A stretch of 64,000 nt of DNA from Segatella cerevisiae (GCF_024054555.1 NZ_JAMXLY010000015.1:1-64000); one strand, 5' to 3'. Positions 45,601 to 54,955 are shown, numbered from the stretch's first letter. Notes: a model not told the origin generated them from the letters alone. Translations and numbers: made by a program.

Positions 45601-45704
45601 CTCCTGTTGCTTATCTCGTTTTGGGAAAGCACATTCGTGATAAGGAGGCTCATGAGCAGGCAGAGGCTGCTACAGCTGCAGCTCTTGCTGAGGACAAAGC
45701 ATAA
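42672..45704 (+). CDS. secDF: Fused protein translocase subunit SecDF
   Basis: A 1010-residue protein combining SecD and SecF. It uses the proton motive force to complete Sec export. The SecD part begins with a membrane helix and the GLDLKGGMNVVLEV motif; a periplasmic domain with a Lys/Gln-rich insert (about 255-300) follows. The membrane block contains GTAVDANVLIYERVREE. The SecF part starts near residue 675 and has RSIDFTGGRNYVV and GYSMNDKVVVFDRIREN. Fusion is standard in Bacteroidetes. The Ala-rich acidic tail (EQAEAATAAALAEDKA) is unremarkable. Confidence 0.96.
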   Translation: MHNKGLVICIAVLLTLASIFYLSFSVATSYYDYQAAKIKDPIAAQDYKDSVKYLGIYSYKNCLETQIGLGLDLKGGMNVVLEVSVPDVVEMLADHKTDPAFTKSLAEARAEEEKSQSDFISLFIKAYHKNAPGHKLAEIFSTQELQGKVSPQSSDSQVEKVLRSSVQSAIDNSFNVVRTRIDKFGVVQPNIQRLQGQEGRIMVEMPGIREPERIRKLLQGSANLEFWDTYNAEEIAPYLQQLDQRMVAEKDSTSQKEKKVAKKKVAKVAKPMFKLKSAGNQNQASQTAATAAAIRQHPLLARLQLTGAQSLALVGYANVRDTAAVDRIIYSSLAKQVLPSDLKLLWGAKPAEGVNAKNVFELYALKVTTANGQAPLQGDVITDAKDEFDQFSKPVVSMTMNSEGARDWAQMTKANIGKAIAIVLDGSVYSAPRVNQEIDGGSSQISGNFTIEETKDLANTLKSGRMPAPAHIVQEEIVGPSLGAQSIHQGFVSFIIAFVLLMIFMCLMYDVIPGMIANGALIVNLFFTLGILASFQSALTMPGIAGIVLTLGTAVDANVLIYERVREEMRRGKGIKQAIELGYKAAFSAIFDSNVTSLITGVILLAVGTGPIRGFATTWIIGLICSFFTAVFLTRLVYEHQMKHDRWQHQKFYTAVSKNLMQNTHYHFMAAFKKSRIIWGIALVVCIVSFAVRGMSRSIDFTGGRNYVVTFEKAVEPEQVRDVLENAFVNKDGSKATTTAIALGTDHKTIRVSTNWEIESSDPDIDNQAEAVLYKGLKKANLITQASLAKFKNPDIRQGGSIISSQKVGPSSAKDITYGAVISVLLALFAIFLYILIRFRNVAFSLGSIVALACDALLVIGVFSLFWGILPFSLEVDQTFIGAILTVIGYSMNDKVVVFDRIRENLRLHPQQAESDLQGLFNDSINETLARTVNTSAATLIVLLCIFFLGGESIRSFSFAMILGVIFGTLSSIFIASPVAYLVLGKHIRDKEAHEQAEAATAAALAEDKA

Positions 45705-45717
45705 ACCTTTAGTATTT

Positions 45718-45766
45718 AAATGAAATCAGCCCTCATTCCGGAAAGGAATGAGGGCTGATTTCATTT
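45718..45766. terminator. 22-bp perfect hairpin, bidirectional terminator
   Basis: The left arm 45718-45739 and right arm 45745-45766 are perfectly complementary (core CAGCCCTCATTCC) with a 5-base GGAAA loop. The outer A and T tails make it usable as a terminator for secDF and, from the other side, for the convergent ADP-ribosylglycohydrolase gene. Confidence 0.88.
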
Positions 45767-45847
45767 GATACCTAGGAGTCTTGTTTCCTTCCACGAGTTG
45801 TGGAGGTGCGTATCAAATATTTTGGACTGATATCATGTCACCATCGT

Positions 45848-46651
45848 TCAGATGACAAAACTTTGGATTGTCGTATAGAATTTCTCGATGACATCCAGCA
45901 TATCTTTGGGTAAGTATGCGAATGCTTTTCCCGCTAAATTTTTCGGGACTTGATAATAAGCTTCGGCGATTGCTCCTGTAATGTCTGCTTTCGTATCTGT
46001 ATCACCGTCAGCCATTATGGCTATTCGTATGGCGTCTTCGAAATCCTCGCTCTCCAGGAAGCATCGTATAGCCCACGGTACTGTTTCCTTGCAGGTCGTA
46101 TCAAAATGTCCTGTACGTCCAATCCTGTTGATGTCTTTCAAGGGGGGAATCTCATAACCGAAATTTCTTTTTACCGCATTCTCTATCTGGTCTCTTCGGA
46201 TTCGACAGGTGCGAAGCCAATAAATTAAGGTAGCGACACACTGTGCCCCCGTAATGCCTTCTTCTGAATTATGGCTGCATTCAGCACTTTTCTTGGCTTC
46301 ATCCAGGACCTGATGGTAGTCATTGAAGAGCCAACCAACAGAACTCACTCTCATTGCCGAGCCATTGCCATACGAACCATAAGGCAGAGGGTGATCCGAC
46401 TCCAGCCAATCCTGGAATTTCCCGCCATAGTCTCCCACAGGATGAGGGTATTTTCGGCACCAATAGCGCAGACTGTCCTGATACGATTTATGTTTCAGGA
46501 TAGCATCAGCAATGGCAACGGTCGTAATCGTGTCATCTGTGTAGCCACAACGTTTGTCGTCGGCGAATAACTGGAAACCGGCTTTTGGAGCAGGTGCATC
46601 AGGACCTTCGAATCGAGAGCCTGCTATATCTCCTATAATAGCTCCGAGCAT
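45848..46651 (-). CDS. ADP-ribosylglycohydrolase family protein
   Basis: 267 residues. Metal-binding motifs of the DraG/ARH family are present: IIGDIAGSRFEG at the start, CGYTDDTITTVAIADAIL, and ADGDTDTKADITGAIAEAYY near the C-terminus. The enzyme removes ADP-ribose from proteins or nucleic acids, or hydrolyses related nucleotides. No ADP-ribosyltransferase partner is seen nearby. The gene is convergent with secDF and shares its hairpin. Confidence 0.9.
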   Translation of the reverse strand: MLGAIIGDIAGSRFEGPDAPAPKAGFQLFADDKRCGYTDDTITTVAIADAILKHKSYQDSLRYWCRKYPHPVGDYGGKFQDWLESDHPLPYGSYGNGSAMRVSSVGWLFNDYHQVLDEAKKSAECSHNSEEGITGAQCVATLIYWLRTCRIRRDQIENAVKRNFGYEIPPLKDINRIGRTGHFDTTCKETVPWAIRCFLESEDFEDAIRIAIMADGDTDTKADITGAIAEAYYQVPKNLAGKAFAYLPKDMLDVIEKFYTTIQSFVI

Positions 46652-46709
46652 AAATAAAAAAAATTAGAGGTTAGATTTTGTGGTCTTTCATAAGAGCAAC
46701 AGCTCAATG

Positions 46710-46781
46710 TAGTTCCACCGGGAATCGAACCCGGATCAAAGGTTTAGGAAACCTCCGTTCTATCCATTGAACTATGGAACC
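46710..46781 (-). tRNA. tRNA-Arg (CCT anticodon)
   Basis: Reading the minus strand: acceptor GGTTCCA with TGGAACT, D-arm with AGTTCAATGGATAGAAC, anticodon loop TTCCTAA flanked by GAGGT/ACCTT giving CCT, and T-arm CCGGG-TTCGATT-CCCGG. CCA is not encoded. Confidence 0.92.
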
Positions 46782-46792
46782 CTCATCATCTG

Positions 46793-46824
46793 CAAAGGTA
46801 AACTATTTTTATGAGTTGTGCAAA
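46793..46824 (-). promoter_or_regulatory. tRNA-Arg promoter
   Basis: The minus strand reads TACCTTTG (46793-46800) with TTTG (46821-46824), 20-base spacer. Confidence 0.75.
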
Positions 46825-47084
46825 AATTGGGTTTATTTTTCTCTCCAAGGATTGGATTTGGATAATGGAAATAGAATCATTAACTGGAAGGATAAAGAAG
46901 AATTCTGGTTGAGTCATTTTATAAGTACAGATATCGAATAACACATAATTGAGTTATATTTTATCCACTCATTTGTCTTTGTTAAAATCATATAATCACT
47001 TGATTACATGCAACTTGCATTTTATTCGATACTCCTTATTTCCACTTTTTTTATCTTTATAAATAAAAATTACAGATTGTTTCC

Positions 47085-47092
47085 TATCTTTG
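47085..47092 (+). promoter_or_regulatory. Candidate -7 box of the SusC-SusD-GH16 locus
   Basis: TATCTTTG, about 85 bases before the SusC ATG. A correctly spaced TTTG is not present, as often at activator-dependent polysaccharide-utilisation promoters. Confidence 0.5.
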
Positions 47093-47177
47093 TGACCTAA
47101 TTGAGAGGGTACCATGAAAATTTTATAAAGTGAGAAAACCCTTAAATCGTTATAATAACTATTAAAACCATCACGGT

Positions 47178-50100
47178 ATGAAACGGATAAGATTTATATT
47201 TTTCTTGTTAACTTTACTCACAAATACAATTGGCTTTGCACAGCAACGTACTTTTTCAGGTAGTGTTGTAGATAATCAGGGGAATCCAATTATTGGCGCT
47301 TCAGTTGTTCAAAAAGGAACATCGAAAGGCAGTGTTACGGATTTGGAAGGTCATTTTACTGTTTCGGTTGATATAGGTTCAACATTGGTCGTTTCTTATA
47401 TCGGTTACCAATCTAAGGAAGTGAAAGCTGCTCCGGGATTAAAAATAGTATTAAATGATAATTCTACTGCATTAAATGAAGTTGTAGTTATTGGTTATGG
47501 AGTACAGAAAAAGAGTGTTGTAACGGCTTCAATTGCCAAAGTTTCAGCAGAGGATCTGTTAGGGACAGATCCCGTGCGTGTGGATAATGCCCTGAAAGGC
47601 CTTGCTGCAGGAGTCACAGTTACTTCTTCATCTGGTCAACCAGGGGCAGCAGCAAAAATCAGTATTAGAGGTATTGGAACTATAAATGATAGCGATCCTC
47701 TCTACATTGTAGATGGTATGCCTATAGAAGGAGGTATTGATTATTTAAACCCTAGTGATATTCAAAGTATAGAGGTTCTGAAGGATGCTGCTTCGGGAGC
47801 TATTTATGGTACTCGAGCAGCCAATGGAGTTGTTCTCGTGACTACAAAAGGTGGACAGAGTGGAAAGCCTCGTGTCAATTATAATTTTTCTGCTGGCTGG
47901 CAGAGACCATGGAGGCATCGCGATGTCCTTAATGCAACAGAATATGCTGTAATGATGAATGAAGGACTGGTTAATGCAGGGCAGAGTCCTATTTATGCGG
48001 ATCCTTATTCATATGGAAAAGGAACGGATTGGCAGAAAGAAGTATTTAATAATGATGCACCAGTCATTAATCATGAAATAAATGTCAGTGGTGCTTCTGA
48101 TAGGGTCAATTATTACCTTTCGATGGGATATTATCATCAGGACGGTATTGTAGGAGGCAATTTTGATAGAAGCAATTACAGGAGACTGACACTTCGTAGT
48201 AATACGAAATACAATGTTTTTGATGTTATTAATGAACGCAACTGGCTGAATAAATTGGACATTACGGTTAATCTGTCATACGCTAGGGTACAAAGTAAGT
48301 CTATTGATGCAAATTCTCAATATGGTAGTGTCTTAGGAAGTGCACTTTATCTTTCTCCAATCTTGACTCCGACAGTCAGTGGAACTGACGCAGAAAATCA
48401 ATTGGAACAATATGGTGGCAAAGAATATGGTATTTACGACAAACATGGTAATCTATACACTGTCCCTGGTGCGTCTTACAATGAAATGAATAATCCGCTG
48501 GCTATGTTATCTCTTCCTGGTGATGGTAATTGGAGTCATAAGTTTGTGGCTAATTTTGCAGCAAATCTAAATCTCGGATATGGCTTTTCCTATCGTGTAT
48601 CTTATGGCGCTGATCTTTCTTTCTGGGGAGCAGATGGTTATACTCGGAAGTATTATCTTTCTGGCAATAATAAAGCTGATATTACCAATGCTCATTCTTA
48701 TAGTGATCGAGGAACAGTATGGCAGATCGAAAACGTTTTGACTTGGGATAGAAAATATGGTCGCCATAGTTTTAATGCTGTAGTTGGTCAAAGTGCTTTT
48801 AAAAATAGTGGATATAATCTCTCCGGGCAATTACAGAATTTAAAAGACTTGAATAAACCTTATATGAACAATACCAGTGCTCTACAAAGTGAAGGGCAAA
48901 TGTCAGCCAGTGGAGGACCTGCTTATGAGCATCGGTTATCTTCTTGCTTCTTTCGTGTCAGTTACAATTATGATGAGCGTTACATGACACAGGTCACAAT
49001 TCGACGTGATGGTAGTTCCAGATTTGGAGCGAATAACCGTTACGCTACTTTTCCGTCCTTTTCTTTGGGTTGGAATATTATCAATGAGCCTTATTTAGCG
49101 CCACCAGATTGGTTGAGTAATTTGAAACTTCGTTTTTCCTGGGGTAAGAATGGTAATGATAATATTGGTGATTTTACATATGCTGCTTGGACGGCATCAG
49201 GGTATAATGGCGTTTTCGGACGAAATGAAAATGAAATCAATGGCGTTCAGGCAGGCTCTTTGCCGAATCCTAATCTAAAATGGGAAGCGAGTAAGCAAAC
49301 CGATATTGGTCTGGATATGGGATTCCTCAGTAATGCCCTGACTTTTACAGTTGATTGGTATGTTAAAAAAACAAGTGGTATGATTATCTCAATGCCTATT
49401 CCTTCTTACGTGGGATCGGCTGCACCGCTAGGGAATGTTGGGGATATGGAAAATACAGGAGTTGAATTTGAAATGGGGTATAAGTTCCGTGTGTCTGATT
49501 TCAATTTTATGATGAAAGCAAATGCTAGTTATCTTCATAATAAACTTGTAAATTTAGGTAATTCTGCAGGTTCCTTGGAATTAGATGCCATGCAGAATAC
49601 TGGAACTATTACACGTGCTCAGAATGGGCTGCCTTTCCCGTATTTTTATGGATATAAGACCAATGGGATATTCCAAAATATGGAGGAGGTAAGAAATTAT
49701 AAAAATGCTAAGAATGAGATGATTCAGCCGAATGCAGTTCCAGGTGACGTTCGCTTTGTAGATGTTGATGGTGATGGTGCTATTACAGCTTCTGATCGGA
49801 CTAAGATCGGGAAGGGTATGCCTGATTGGACGTATGGGACAACTTTTAATGCATCTTGCCATAGTTTTGATTTCATGATGATGTGGCAGGGGACAATAGG
49901 CAATGATATTTATGATGCGACAAGACGCACGGATATCCGTCCTGCTAATTTGCCTTCTTATATGTTGAATCGTTGGACAGGTGAGGGTACAAGTAACAAA
50001 TATCCTCGATTTGTGGTGGGTGATGGAACTAACTGGCAAAGTTCAGACTTATATATCACGGATGGTTCTTATCTGAGATTAAAAAATATCGAGTTAGGTT

Positions 50101-50300
50101 ATACCCTTCCAAAAAACTTTACTCATAAGTTTATGTGTGATAGGCTTCGTGTTTTTATAGCAGCAGAAAACCTGATTACTTTTACAAAATATGCTGGTTA
50201 TGATCCTGAAATATCTTCTGGCGGTACCTCCTTGGGGGTCGATTATGGTGTTTATCCCCAAAGCCGTACTTTTTCTATTGGTCTAAATATCAGTTTTTAA
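47178..50300 (+). CDS. susC: SusC/RagA family TonB-linked outer-membrane transporter
   Basis: 1040 residues with a signal peptide ending in GFAQQ. The first mature domain is carboxypeptidase-regulatory-like (SGSVVDNQGNPIIGASVVQ). The TonB-box region ALNEVVVIGYGVQKKSVV follows, then a plug with PLYIVDGMPIEGG and SIEVLKDAASGAIYGTRAAN. A 22-strand barrel ends in SIGLNISF. There is no N-terminal STN signalling domain, so regulation is presumably by the DUF6377-type protein downstream. It imports oligosaccharides captured by the SusD partner. It is visibly more A+T-rich than the second SusC gene at 59612. Confidence 0.95.
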   Translation: MKRIRFIFFLLTLLTNTIGFAQQRTFSGSVVDNQGNPIIGASVVQKGTSKGSVTDLEGHFTVSVDIGSTLVVSYIGYQSKEVKAAPGLKIVLNDNSTALNEVVVIGYGVQKKSVVTASIAKVSAEDLLGTDPVRVDNALKGLAAGVTVTSSSGQPGAAAKISIRGIGTINDSDPLYIVDGMPIEGGIDYLNPSDIQSIEVLKDAASGAIYGTRAANGVVLVTTKGGQSGKPRVNYNFSAGWQRPWRHRDVLNATEYAVMMNEGLVNAGQSPIYADPYSYGKGTDWQKEVFNNDAPVINHEINVSGASDRVNYYLSMGYYHQDGIVGGNFDRSNYRRLTLRSNTKYNVFDVINERNWLNKLDITVNLSYARVQSKSIDANSQYGSVLGSALYLSPILTPTVSGTDAENQLEQYGGKEYGIYDKHGNLYTVPGASYNEMNNPLAMLSLPGDGNWSHKFVANFAANLNLGYGFSYRVSYGADLSFWGADGYTRKYYLSGNNKADITNAHSYSDRGTVWQIENVLTWDRKYGRHSFNAVVGQSAFKNSGYNLSGQLQNLKDLNKPYMNNTSALQSEGQMSASGGPAYEHRLSSCFFRVSYNYDERYMTQVTIRRDGSSRFGANNRYATFPSFSLGWNIINEPYLAPPDWLSNLKLRFSWGKNGNDNIGDFTYAAWTASGYNGVFGRNENEINGVQAGSLPNPNLKWEASKQTDIGLDMGFLSNALTFTVDWYVKKTSGMIISMPIPSYVGSAAPLGNVGDMENTGVEFEMGYKFRVSDFNFMMKANASYLHNKLVNLGNSAGSLELDAMQNTGTITRAQNGLPFPYFYGYKTNGIFQNMEEVRNYKNAKNEMIQPNAVPGDVRFVDVDGDGAITASDRTKIGKGMPDWTYGTTFNASCHSFDFMMMWQGTIGNDIYDATRRTDIRPANLPSYMLNRWTGEGTSNKYPRFVVGDGTNWQSSDLYITDGSYLRLKNIELGYTLPKNFTHKFMCDRLRVFIAAENLITFTKYAGYDPEISSGGTSLGVDYGVYPQSRTFSIGLNISF

Positions 50301-50326
50301 TCATTTATCCAAATTATTAATATATT

Positions 50327-51850
50327 ATGAAACGAAATAAGATCATAGCAATGAGCTGCTTGTCAGTAACCTTTCTTGGACTGACTGGGTGTTCGGATAG
50401 TTTTTTAGATGTAACCCCGCCTGACAAAGCGACACTTCAGGAATATTATAGTACCTACGACCATTTGTCAGAAGCTTTAGTGGCAACATATAATCCCATG
50501 CGTGAATACGATTGGAATGGTAAGCAATATGCTCCTCTTAATCTATGTAGTGATGTAATGGGAGATGATATTTGGGTAGGCGGAGCTGGTATTTCCGATA
50601 ACCAATTTTTGCACAAAATGGCCAATTATTCATCTACAGCTAATTCCAGTGATGCTTTGACAGGGATATGGGATCAGAGTTATAAGGGAGTCAGTAATGC
50701 AAACAATATGATAACCTATATTAGCTGGAATCAATCTAATCTGTCTGCTGACTCTTTATCCGAATATACTGCGGAGGCCAAAGTGTTAAGAGCTTTTTAT
50801 TATTGCCAACTGTGGAAATTTTACGGTAATATTCCTTTTTATATGACTAACCCCAATGCTCCATATCTTGTCGAACAAAAGTCTGCAAATGATGTTTATG
50901 CGGCTGTAATCAAAGACTTGGAGGAAGCAATTGATTCTAAAAAACTGCCGATGAAATGGGATGAAACACATCTCGGCAGGGTATCTCAGGCTATGGCATA
51001 TATGCTTTATGCAGAAATGGTTATGTATCAAAATGATGACAGCCGTTATGCCAAGGCCCTTGAATATATGCAGGAAATTATAAATAGTGGATTATATGCC
51101 TTGAATCCGAATTATTCAAATATTTTTGAAGAGAGTGGAGAATGGTCTTCAGAAAGTATTTTTGAGATTAACTATAAAGACGATAAGGCAGTTCGATCAT
51201 ATTCTAATGTAAATGCTGCTGGTGGTACGGTATTGCCTCGCCTAATTAGTCCTACGGATTGGAAAACTGGTCCAGAAGGTGTTGAAAACGGGTGGGGATT
51301 TGGCCCTGTTCCTGAGGAGACCTATAACAGATTTGCAAATGATGATAAGCGTCGTGATGTTACTTGCTTTGATGCTCGTCAAGGGTCCTATACCAAGCGT
51401 TATCAGGATACCGGATTCTTCCTGGGTAAATATATTGCCAAGACTGCTAACAATGCCAAACAGATTGCCGATGCAGACCTGAATTTCAATAATAATTTGC
51501 GTATCTATCGCTATGCAGAGACTTTGCTTAATGCAGCAGAATTATTGATTCGTACGAACGGTTCTACTGCTCAGGCTCAGGAATACTTGAACCAAGTGCA
51601 TCATAGGGCGGGACTAGTAGATAATAAGGCTGCTACTATTGACAATATTGTAGAAGAGCGTCATCTTGAATTTGTAGGTGAAGGTAAACGTTATTGGGAT
51701 TTGATTCGTACAGGAAAGGCTGCTTCTGTTCTTGTACCGGATACTTATGGCTATCGGACAAATTCTTGGAGTGAGAGTAAAAAATATCTGCCGATACCAC
51801 AGAGTGAGATTGATGCAGCTCAGAATACGTTAACTCAAAATAAATATTAA
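50327..51850 (+). CDS. susD: SusD/RagB family glycan-binding lipoprotein
   Basis: A 507-residue lipoprotein (lipobox LGLTGC). The start SDSFLDVTPPDKATLQEYY is the typical SusD N-terminus. TPR-like helices include AEAKVLRAFYYCQLWKFYGNIPF; the C-terminal signature is NIVEERHLEFVGEGKRYWDLIRTGKA. It forms the hinged lid on the SusC barrel and selects the glycan. It starts 26 bases after SusC. Confidence 0.95.
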   Translation: MKRNKIIAMSCLSVTFLGLTGCSDSFLDVTPPDKATLQEYYSTYDHLSEALVATYNPMREYDWNGKQYAPLNLCSDVMGDDIWVGGAGISDNQFLHKMANYSSTANSSDALTGIWDQSYKGVSNANNMITYISWNQSNLSADSLSEYTAEAKVLRAFYYCQLWKFYGNIPFYMTNPNAPYLVEQKSANDVYAAVIKDLEEAIDSKKLPMKWDETHLGRVSQAMAYMLYAEMVMYQNDDSRYAKALEYMQEIINSGLYALNPNYSNIFEESGEWSSESIFEINYKDDKAVRSYSNVNAAGGTVLPRLISPTDWKTGPEGVENGWGFGPVPEETYNRFANDDKRRDVTCFDARQGSYTKRYQDTGFFLGKYIAKTANNAKQIADADLNFNNNLRIYRYAETLLNAAELLIRTNGSTAQAQEYLNQVHHRAGLVDNKAATIDNIVEERHLEFVGEGKRYWDLIRTGKAASVLVPDTYGYRTNSWSESKKYLPIPQSEIDAAQNTLTQNKY

Positions 51851-51863
51851 AGCGTATATTTTT

Positions 51864-53741
51864 ATGAAGAAATTCTATTTATATATTAGTGCAAGTTTAA
51901 TATTCGCTGGAGCATTGGTATCTTGCTCTCCTGAATCTTATGATGGTTTGGACGAAAATGGACTACCTTTAGCTGAGGATGCCCAGGTGAAAATAAGTGT
52001 AGCAGACTCAACGAATAATGTAACTTTTCAAATGGAAGGTAATGGGATCTATCCAATATGGTATATTCCTGTAGATGGAAAAGAAGTCACAAAAAATCCT
52101 GTTTATTCGACTTTGAATCCTTTGAATAAGATTTGGTCTAATGCTGGTGATTATCTGATTTATTATCGTGTGGGTAATCATAACGGTATGTCACAAGGGA
52201 TGGGAAAAGCATCCTTTCATATTCAGAATACTCTGACAGATTATGACAATTTGAAGAGTATGTTGGCAGCAGGTACTTGGCGGGTAGCTTCTACTGAGGC
52301 AGGGCATTTGGCTTATGGTCCTTCTGGGACTGACGGCACATCTTTATACAGTGCTTCTCCTGGTGAAAAAAGCGATAAGGGGATATATGATGACCGGATT
52401 ACGTTTTCAAAGGATGGGATTTATAATTATGACCCTGGAGTAGGAGGAACAGTTTATGTAAATAAGAGTTGTTCACTTTTTCCAGAGTATCATCAAAGTG
52501 AGGACTATATGGTACCGGTGGAAAAACAGAAGACTACCTATACTTTAAGTACCGAAGGGAATGACGTCTTTATGACCATGCCAGCAGGTACACTTTTCCC
52601 TTATATTCCAGCCGATGATGCTTATAAGGGAGATCTGAAATTACGTATAGAGAGTTTGCTTGGAACCAAAATGGTTTTAATATGGGATGATGGAAATATA
52701 GCTTGGCATTATATTTTAACTTGTTCTGATGAAGGCTTCCAAGGCTATAATGCTCTAAGCGATTGTAATCTGTTTAAGAATAGTAAATTCACAAATACTT
52801 ATTATTATGCTCCTGGATGGTCCCAGATACAAGATCCGAAAATGGAATCGAACGGGAATGCTTATACTGTTACTTTGTCAGAAGCGACAACGGATCAATG
52901 GCAGGCTCAGATGTTCTTTCATACGGATATGACTACTAATGTTGCTAACCATTATGATTTCTCTGCAAAATTATTATCAACAAAAGATCATGACAATGTA
53001 ACGGTTAAACTCTTTAAGTCTGGAGATAACGACACCTATTATTTTTTGGATAATATTAAACTTAAGGCTTTTGTGCCATATATATTCTATAAAAGTGATA
53101 TGCCTGGTCTAGATATGTCTCATGTGGATCTTGTACTTGATTTTGGAGGGAATCAGGCCGGTACCAAAGTGACAATATCAGACATAGATCTTCAGGAGCA
53201 TGCTTGTGACGGAATTGTGGCTCCTCAGGAAGATCAGGATAAAACAGTCTATACTTATGATTCTCCTATGAATATTTGGAAAATGAATGTGGATGATAAA
53301 GGCACTAGTGGATTTTCAACGTATTTCTATTATGCTCCAGGATGGACTCAAATTGCTGATCCCGAGTTGATGGTTGACAAGGGAACATATACAATCAACC
53401 TGTCTGAGGCAACCTCAGAACAATGGCAGGCACAGGTTCATCTTATTACGACTATTCCAGGCGATGCGGATACGAATTACGATTTCTCATGTAAGTTGTT
53501 ACCGACAAAGGACATTAAAGGTGTAACAGTAAAATTGACGGATACTGCTAGTGATGATAATTTCTATTTCCAGAAAAGAGTCGATTTGTTAGCTGGTCAG
53601 GAATATACTTTGAAAGTCCCTGCCGTAGTTTTGCCTAATGGCGCTGCTAAAGCCTTGAAATTGGTATTTGATTTTGGTGGCAACCCTGCTGGTGAACAGG
53701 TGAAAGTCTATAATATAGTTTTTCAGAAATCGGCAAAGTGA
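51864..53741 (+). CDS. Surface glycan-binding lipoprotein with two CBM-like repeats
   Basis: 625 residues, lipobox ALVSC. The N-terminal region (about 25-120) is an Ig/PKD-like domain and about 120-300 is a second module (TWRVASTEAGHLAYGP). Two related carbohydrate-binding-like repeats follow: residues about 310-447 (YYYAPGWSQIQDPKMESN) and 483-625 (YYAPGWTQIADPELM). Both share the segments LSEAT.(D/E)QWQAQ, YDFS(A/C)KLL and LVLDFGGN / LVFDFGGN. The copies look like CBM4/9-fold modules in beta-glucan loci. Position after SusD fits a SusE/F or SGBP role. Confidence 0.82.
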   Translation: MKKFYLYISASLIFAGALVSCSPESYDGLDENGLPLAEDAQVKISVADSTNNVTFQMEGNGIYPIWYIPVDGKEVTKNPVYSTLNPLNKIWSNAGDYLIYYRVGNHNGMSQGMGKASFHIQNTLTDYDNLKSMLAAGTWRVASTEAGHLAYGPSGTDGTSLYSASPGEKSDKGIYDDRITFSKDGIYNYDPGVGGTVYVNKSCSLFPEYHQSEDYMVPVEKQKTTYTLSTEGNDVFMTMPAGTLFPYIPADDAYKGDLKLRIESLLGTKMVLIWDDGNIAWHYILTCSDEGFQGYNALSDCNLFKNSKFTNTYYYAPGWSQIQDPKMESNGNAYTVTLSEATTDQWQAQMFFHTDMTTNVANHYDFSAKLLSTKDHDNVTVKLFKSGDNDTYYFLDNIKLKAFVPYIFYKSDMPGLDMSHVDLVLDFGGNQAGTKVTISDIDLQEHACDGIVAPQEDQDKTVYTYDSPMNIWKMNVDDKGTSGFSTYFYYAPGWTQIADPELMVDKGTYTINLSEATSEQWQAQVHLITTIPGDADTNYDFSCKLLPTKDIKGVTVKLTDTASDDNFYFQKRVDLLAGQEYTLKVPAVVLPNGAAKALKLVFDFGGNPAGEQVKVYNIVFQKSAK

Positions 53742-53829
53742 CTAAGACTAGAAGTCATGTCAAGTTCCAAGGTTGCTCTTGAATGACCTAAAAATAAAGA
53801 TGATAAACCTAATTTTATCGGAAACAATA

Positions 53830-54918
53830 ATGAAAAAGATAATGATTTTTAGCATGCTCTTAATCTCAGCACTCGGATTCACGAGTTGCAGTAATAGTGA
53901 CGAGGATACCAAATATGCGTCTCCGACCGAGGATGTTTCTTTGACGCAAACCTCCTTCTCAGTTGATACGGCAGCACAGACTATTCGAGTCGGAATAAAG
54001 ACCAGTCATGACTTCGTAGCTTATACTAATGATTCTTGGTTGACGGTCACTCCTGGTAATAGCATTTCACGGGATACAACCCTTCTTATTCAAGTGTTAG
54101 CTAATAAGTCTCCATTAGAGCGAAGAGGAACTGTGATAGTTTGGTGTGGAGGCACGCGTGATAGTATTAAAATTCTTCAGTCTGCTGCTTTGGCTTCTGA
54201 CATCCAATCTCCATTGCCGGGTTACTCTCTAGCTTGGAATGATGAGTTTGATGGTTCTAAGTTAGGGAATGACTGGTCTTATGAAGTACAGGGTGCAGGT
54301 TGGGTAAATAATGAACTTCAAAACTATGTACAGGAAGATCAGGTGGCACAGGTTTCAGACGGAAAATTGAAGATAAATCTGGTAAATGATAACGGTACCA
54401 TAAAAAGTGCTCGTCTTTATGCCCGTAGGAATACAGGTTGGAAATATGGCTACATAGAAGCTCGTATCAAGTTGCCTAAAGGCAAGGGCACTTGGCCTGC
54501 GTTTTGGATGATGCCGGTTAATAATAAGACCTGGCCTGATGATGGAGAGATAGATATAATGGAAGAAGTTGGATATGATCCAAATGTGGTTGTCTCAACA
54601 ATCCATTGCAAGAAATATAATAATGGAGGAACAGCTGTTGAAAGCGCCCGTCAAACAGTTTCTACAGCGCAGAGTGATTTCCATATTTATGGTCTTGAAT
54701 GGACTTCTGACCATTTGACGTTCTATGTGGACCATACAGAATTATTGACGTATAAAAATGATGGAAGTGGTAAGGATGCTTGGCCTTTTGACAATCCTTT
54801 TTATCTGATTTTAAATCTGGCTTGGGGAGGTAGTTGGGGAGGTCAGCAGGGAGTGGATCCAACTATTTTACCTACTACTATGGAAGTGGATTACATCAGA
54901 GTATTTCAAAAGAAATAA
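53830..54918 (+). CDS. BACON-GH16 endo-beta-glucanase lipoprotein
   Basis: About 362 residues from ATG 53830; an upstream frame start at 53773 lacks a signal peptide. The lipobox is ALGFTSC. A BACON domain (about 35-125; FVAYTNDSWLTVTPG, KILQSA) precedes a GH16 domain starting YSLAWNDEFDGSKLGNDW. The catalytic motif is GEIDIMEEVGYDP with Glu240 (nucleophile), Asp242 and Glu245 (acid/base). The insertion Met in EIDIME is typical for laminarinase-type GH16. Trp-rich WGGSWGGQQG near the end lines the cleft. Predicted to cut beta-1,3- or mixed beta-1,3/1,4-glucan at the cell surface. Substrate is inferred, not proven. Confidence 0.92.
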   Translation: MKKIMIFSMLLISALGFTSCSNSDEDTKYASPTEDVSLTQTSFSVDTAAQTIRVGIKTSHDFVAYTNDSWLTVTPGNSISRDTTLLIQVLANKSPLERRGTVIVWCGGTRDSIKILQSAALASDIQSPLPGYSLAWNDEFDGSKLGNDWSYEVQGAGWVNNELQNYVQEDQVAQVSDGKLKINLVNDNGTIKSARLYARRNTGWKYGYIEARIKLPKGKGTWPAFWMMPVNNKTWPDDGEIDIMEEVGYDPNVVVSTIHCKKYNNGGTAVESARQTVSTAQSDFHIYGLEWTSDHLTFYVDHTELLTYKNDGSGKDAWPFDNPFYLILNLAWGGSWGGQQGVDPTILPTTMEVDYIRVFQKK

Positions 54919-54955
54919 TATGAAATAGAAATAATTGTATGACCGTTTGACAGTC

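Larger units (their letters stand above)
46782..47177. other. Divergent A+T-rich region between tRNA-Arg and the SusC gene
   Basis: No gene. It contains the tRNA-Arg promoter on the minus strand and the SusC promoter on the plus strand. A four-codon mini-frame (ATG 47114) precedes SusC but has no further support. Confidence 0.6.
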
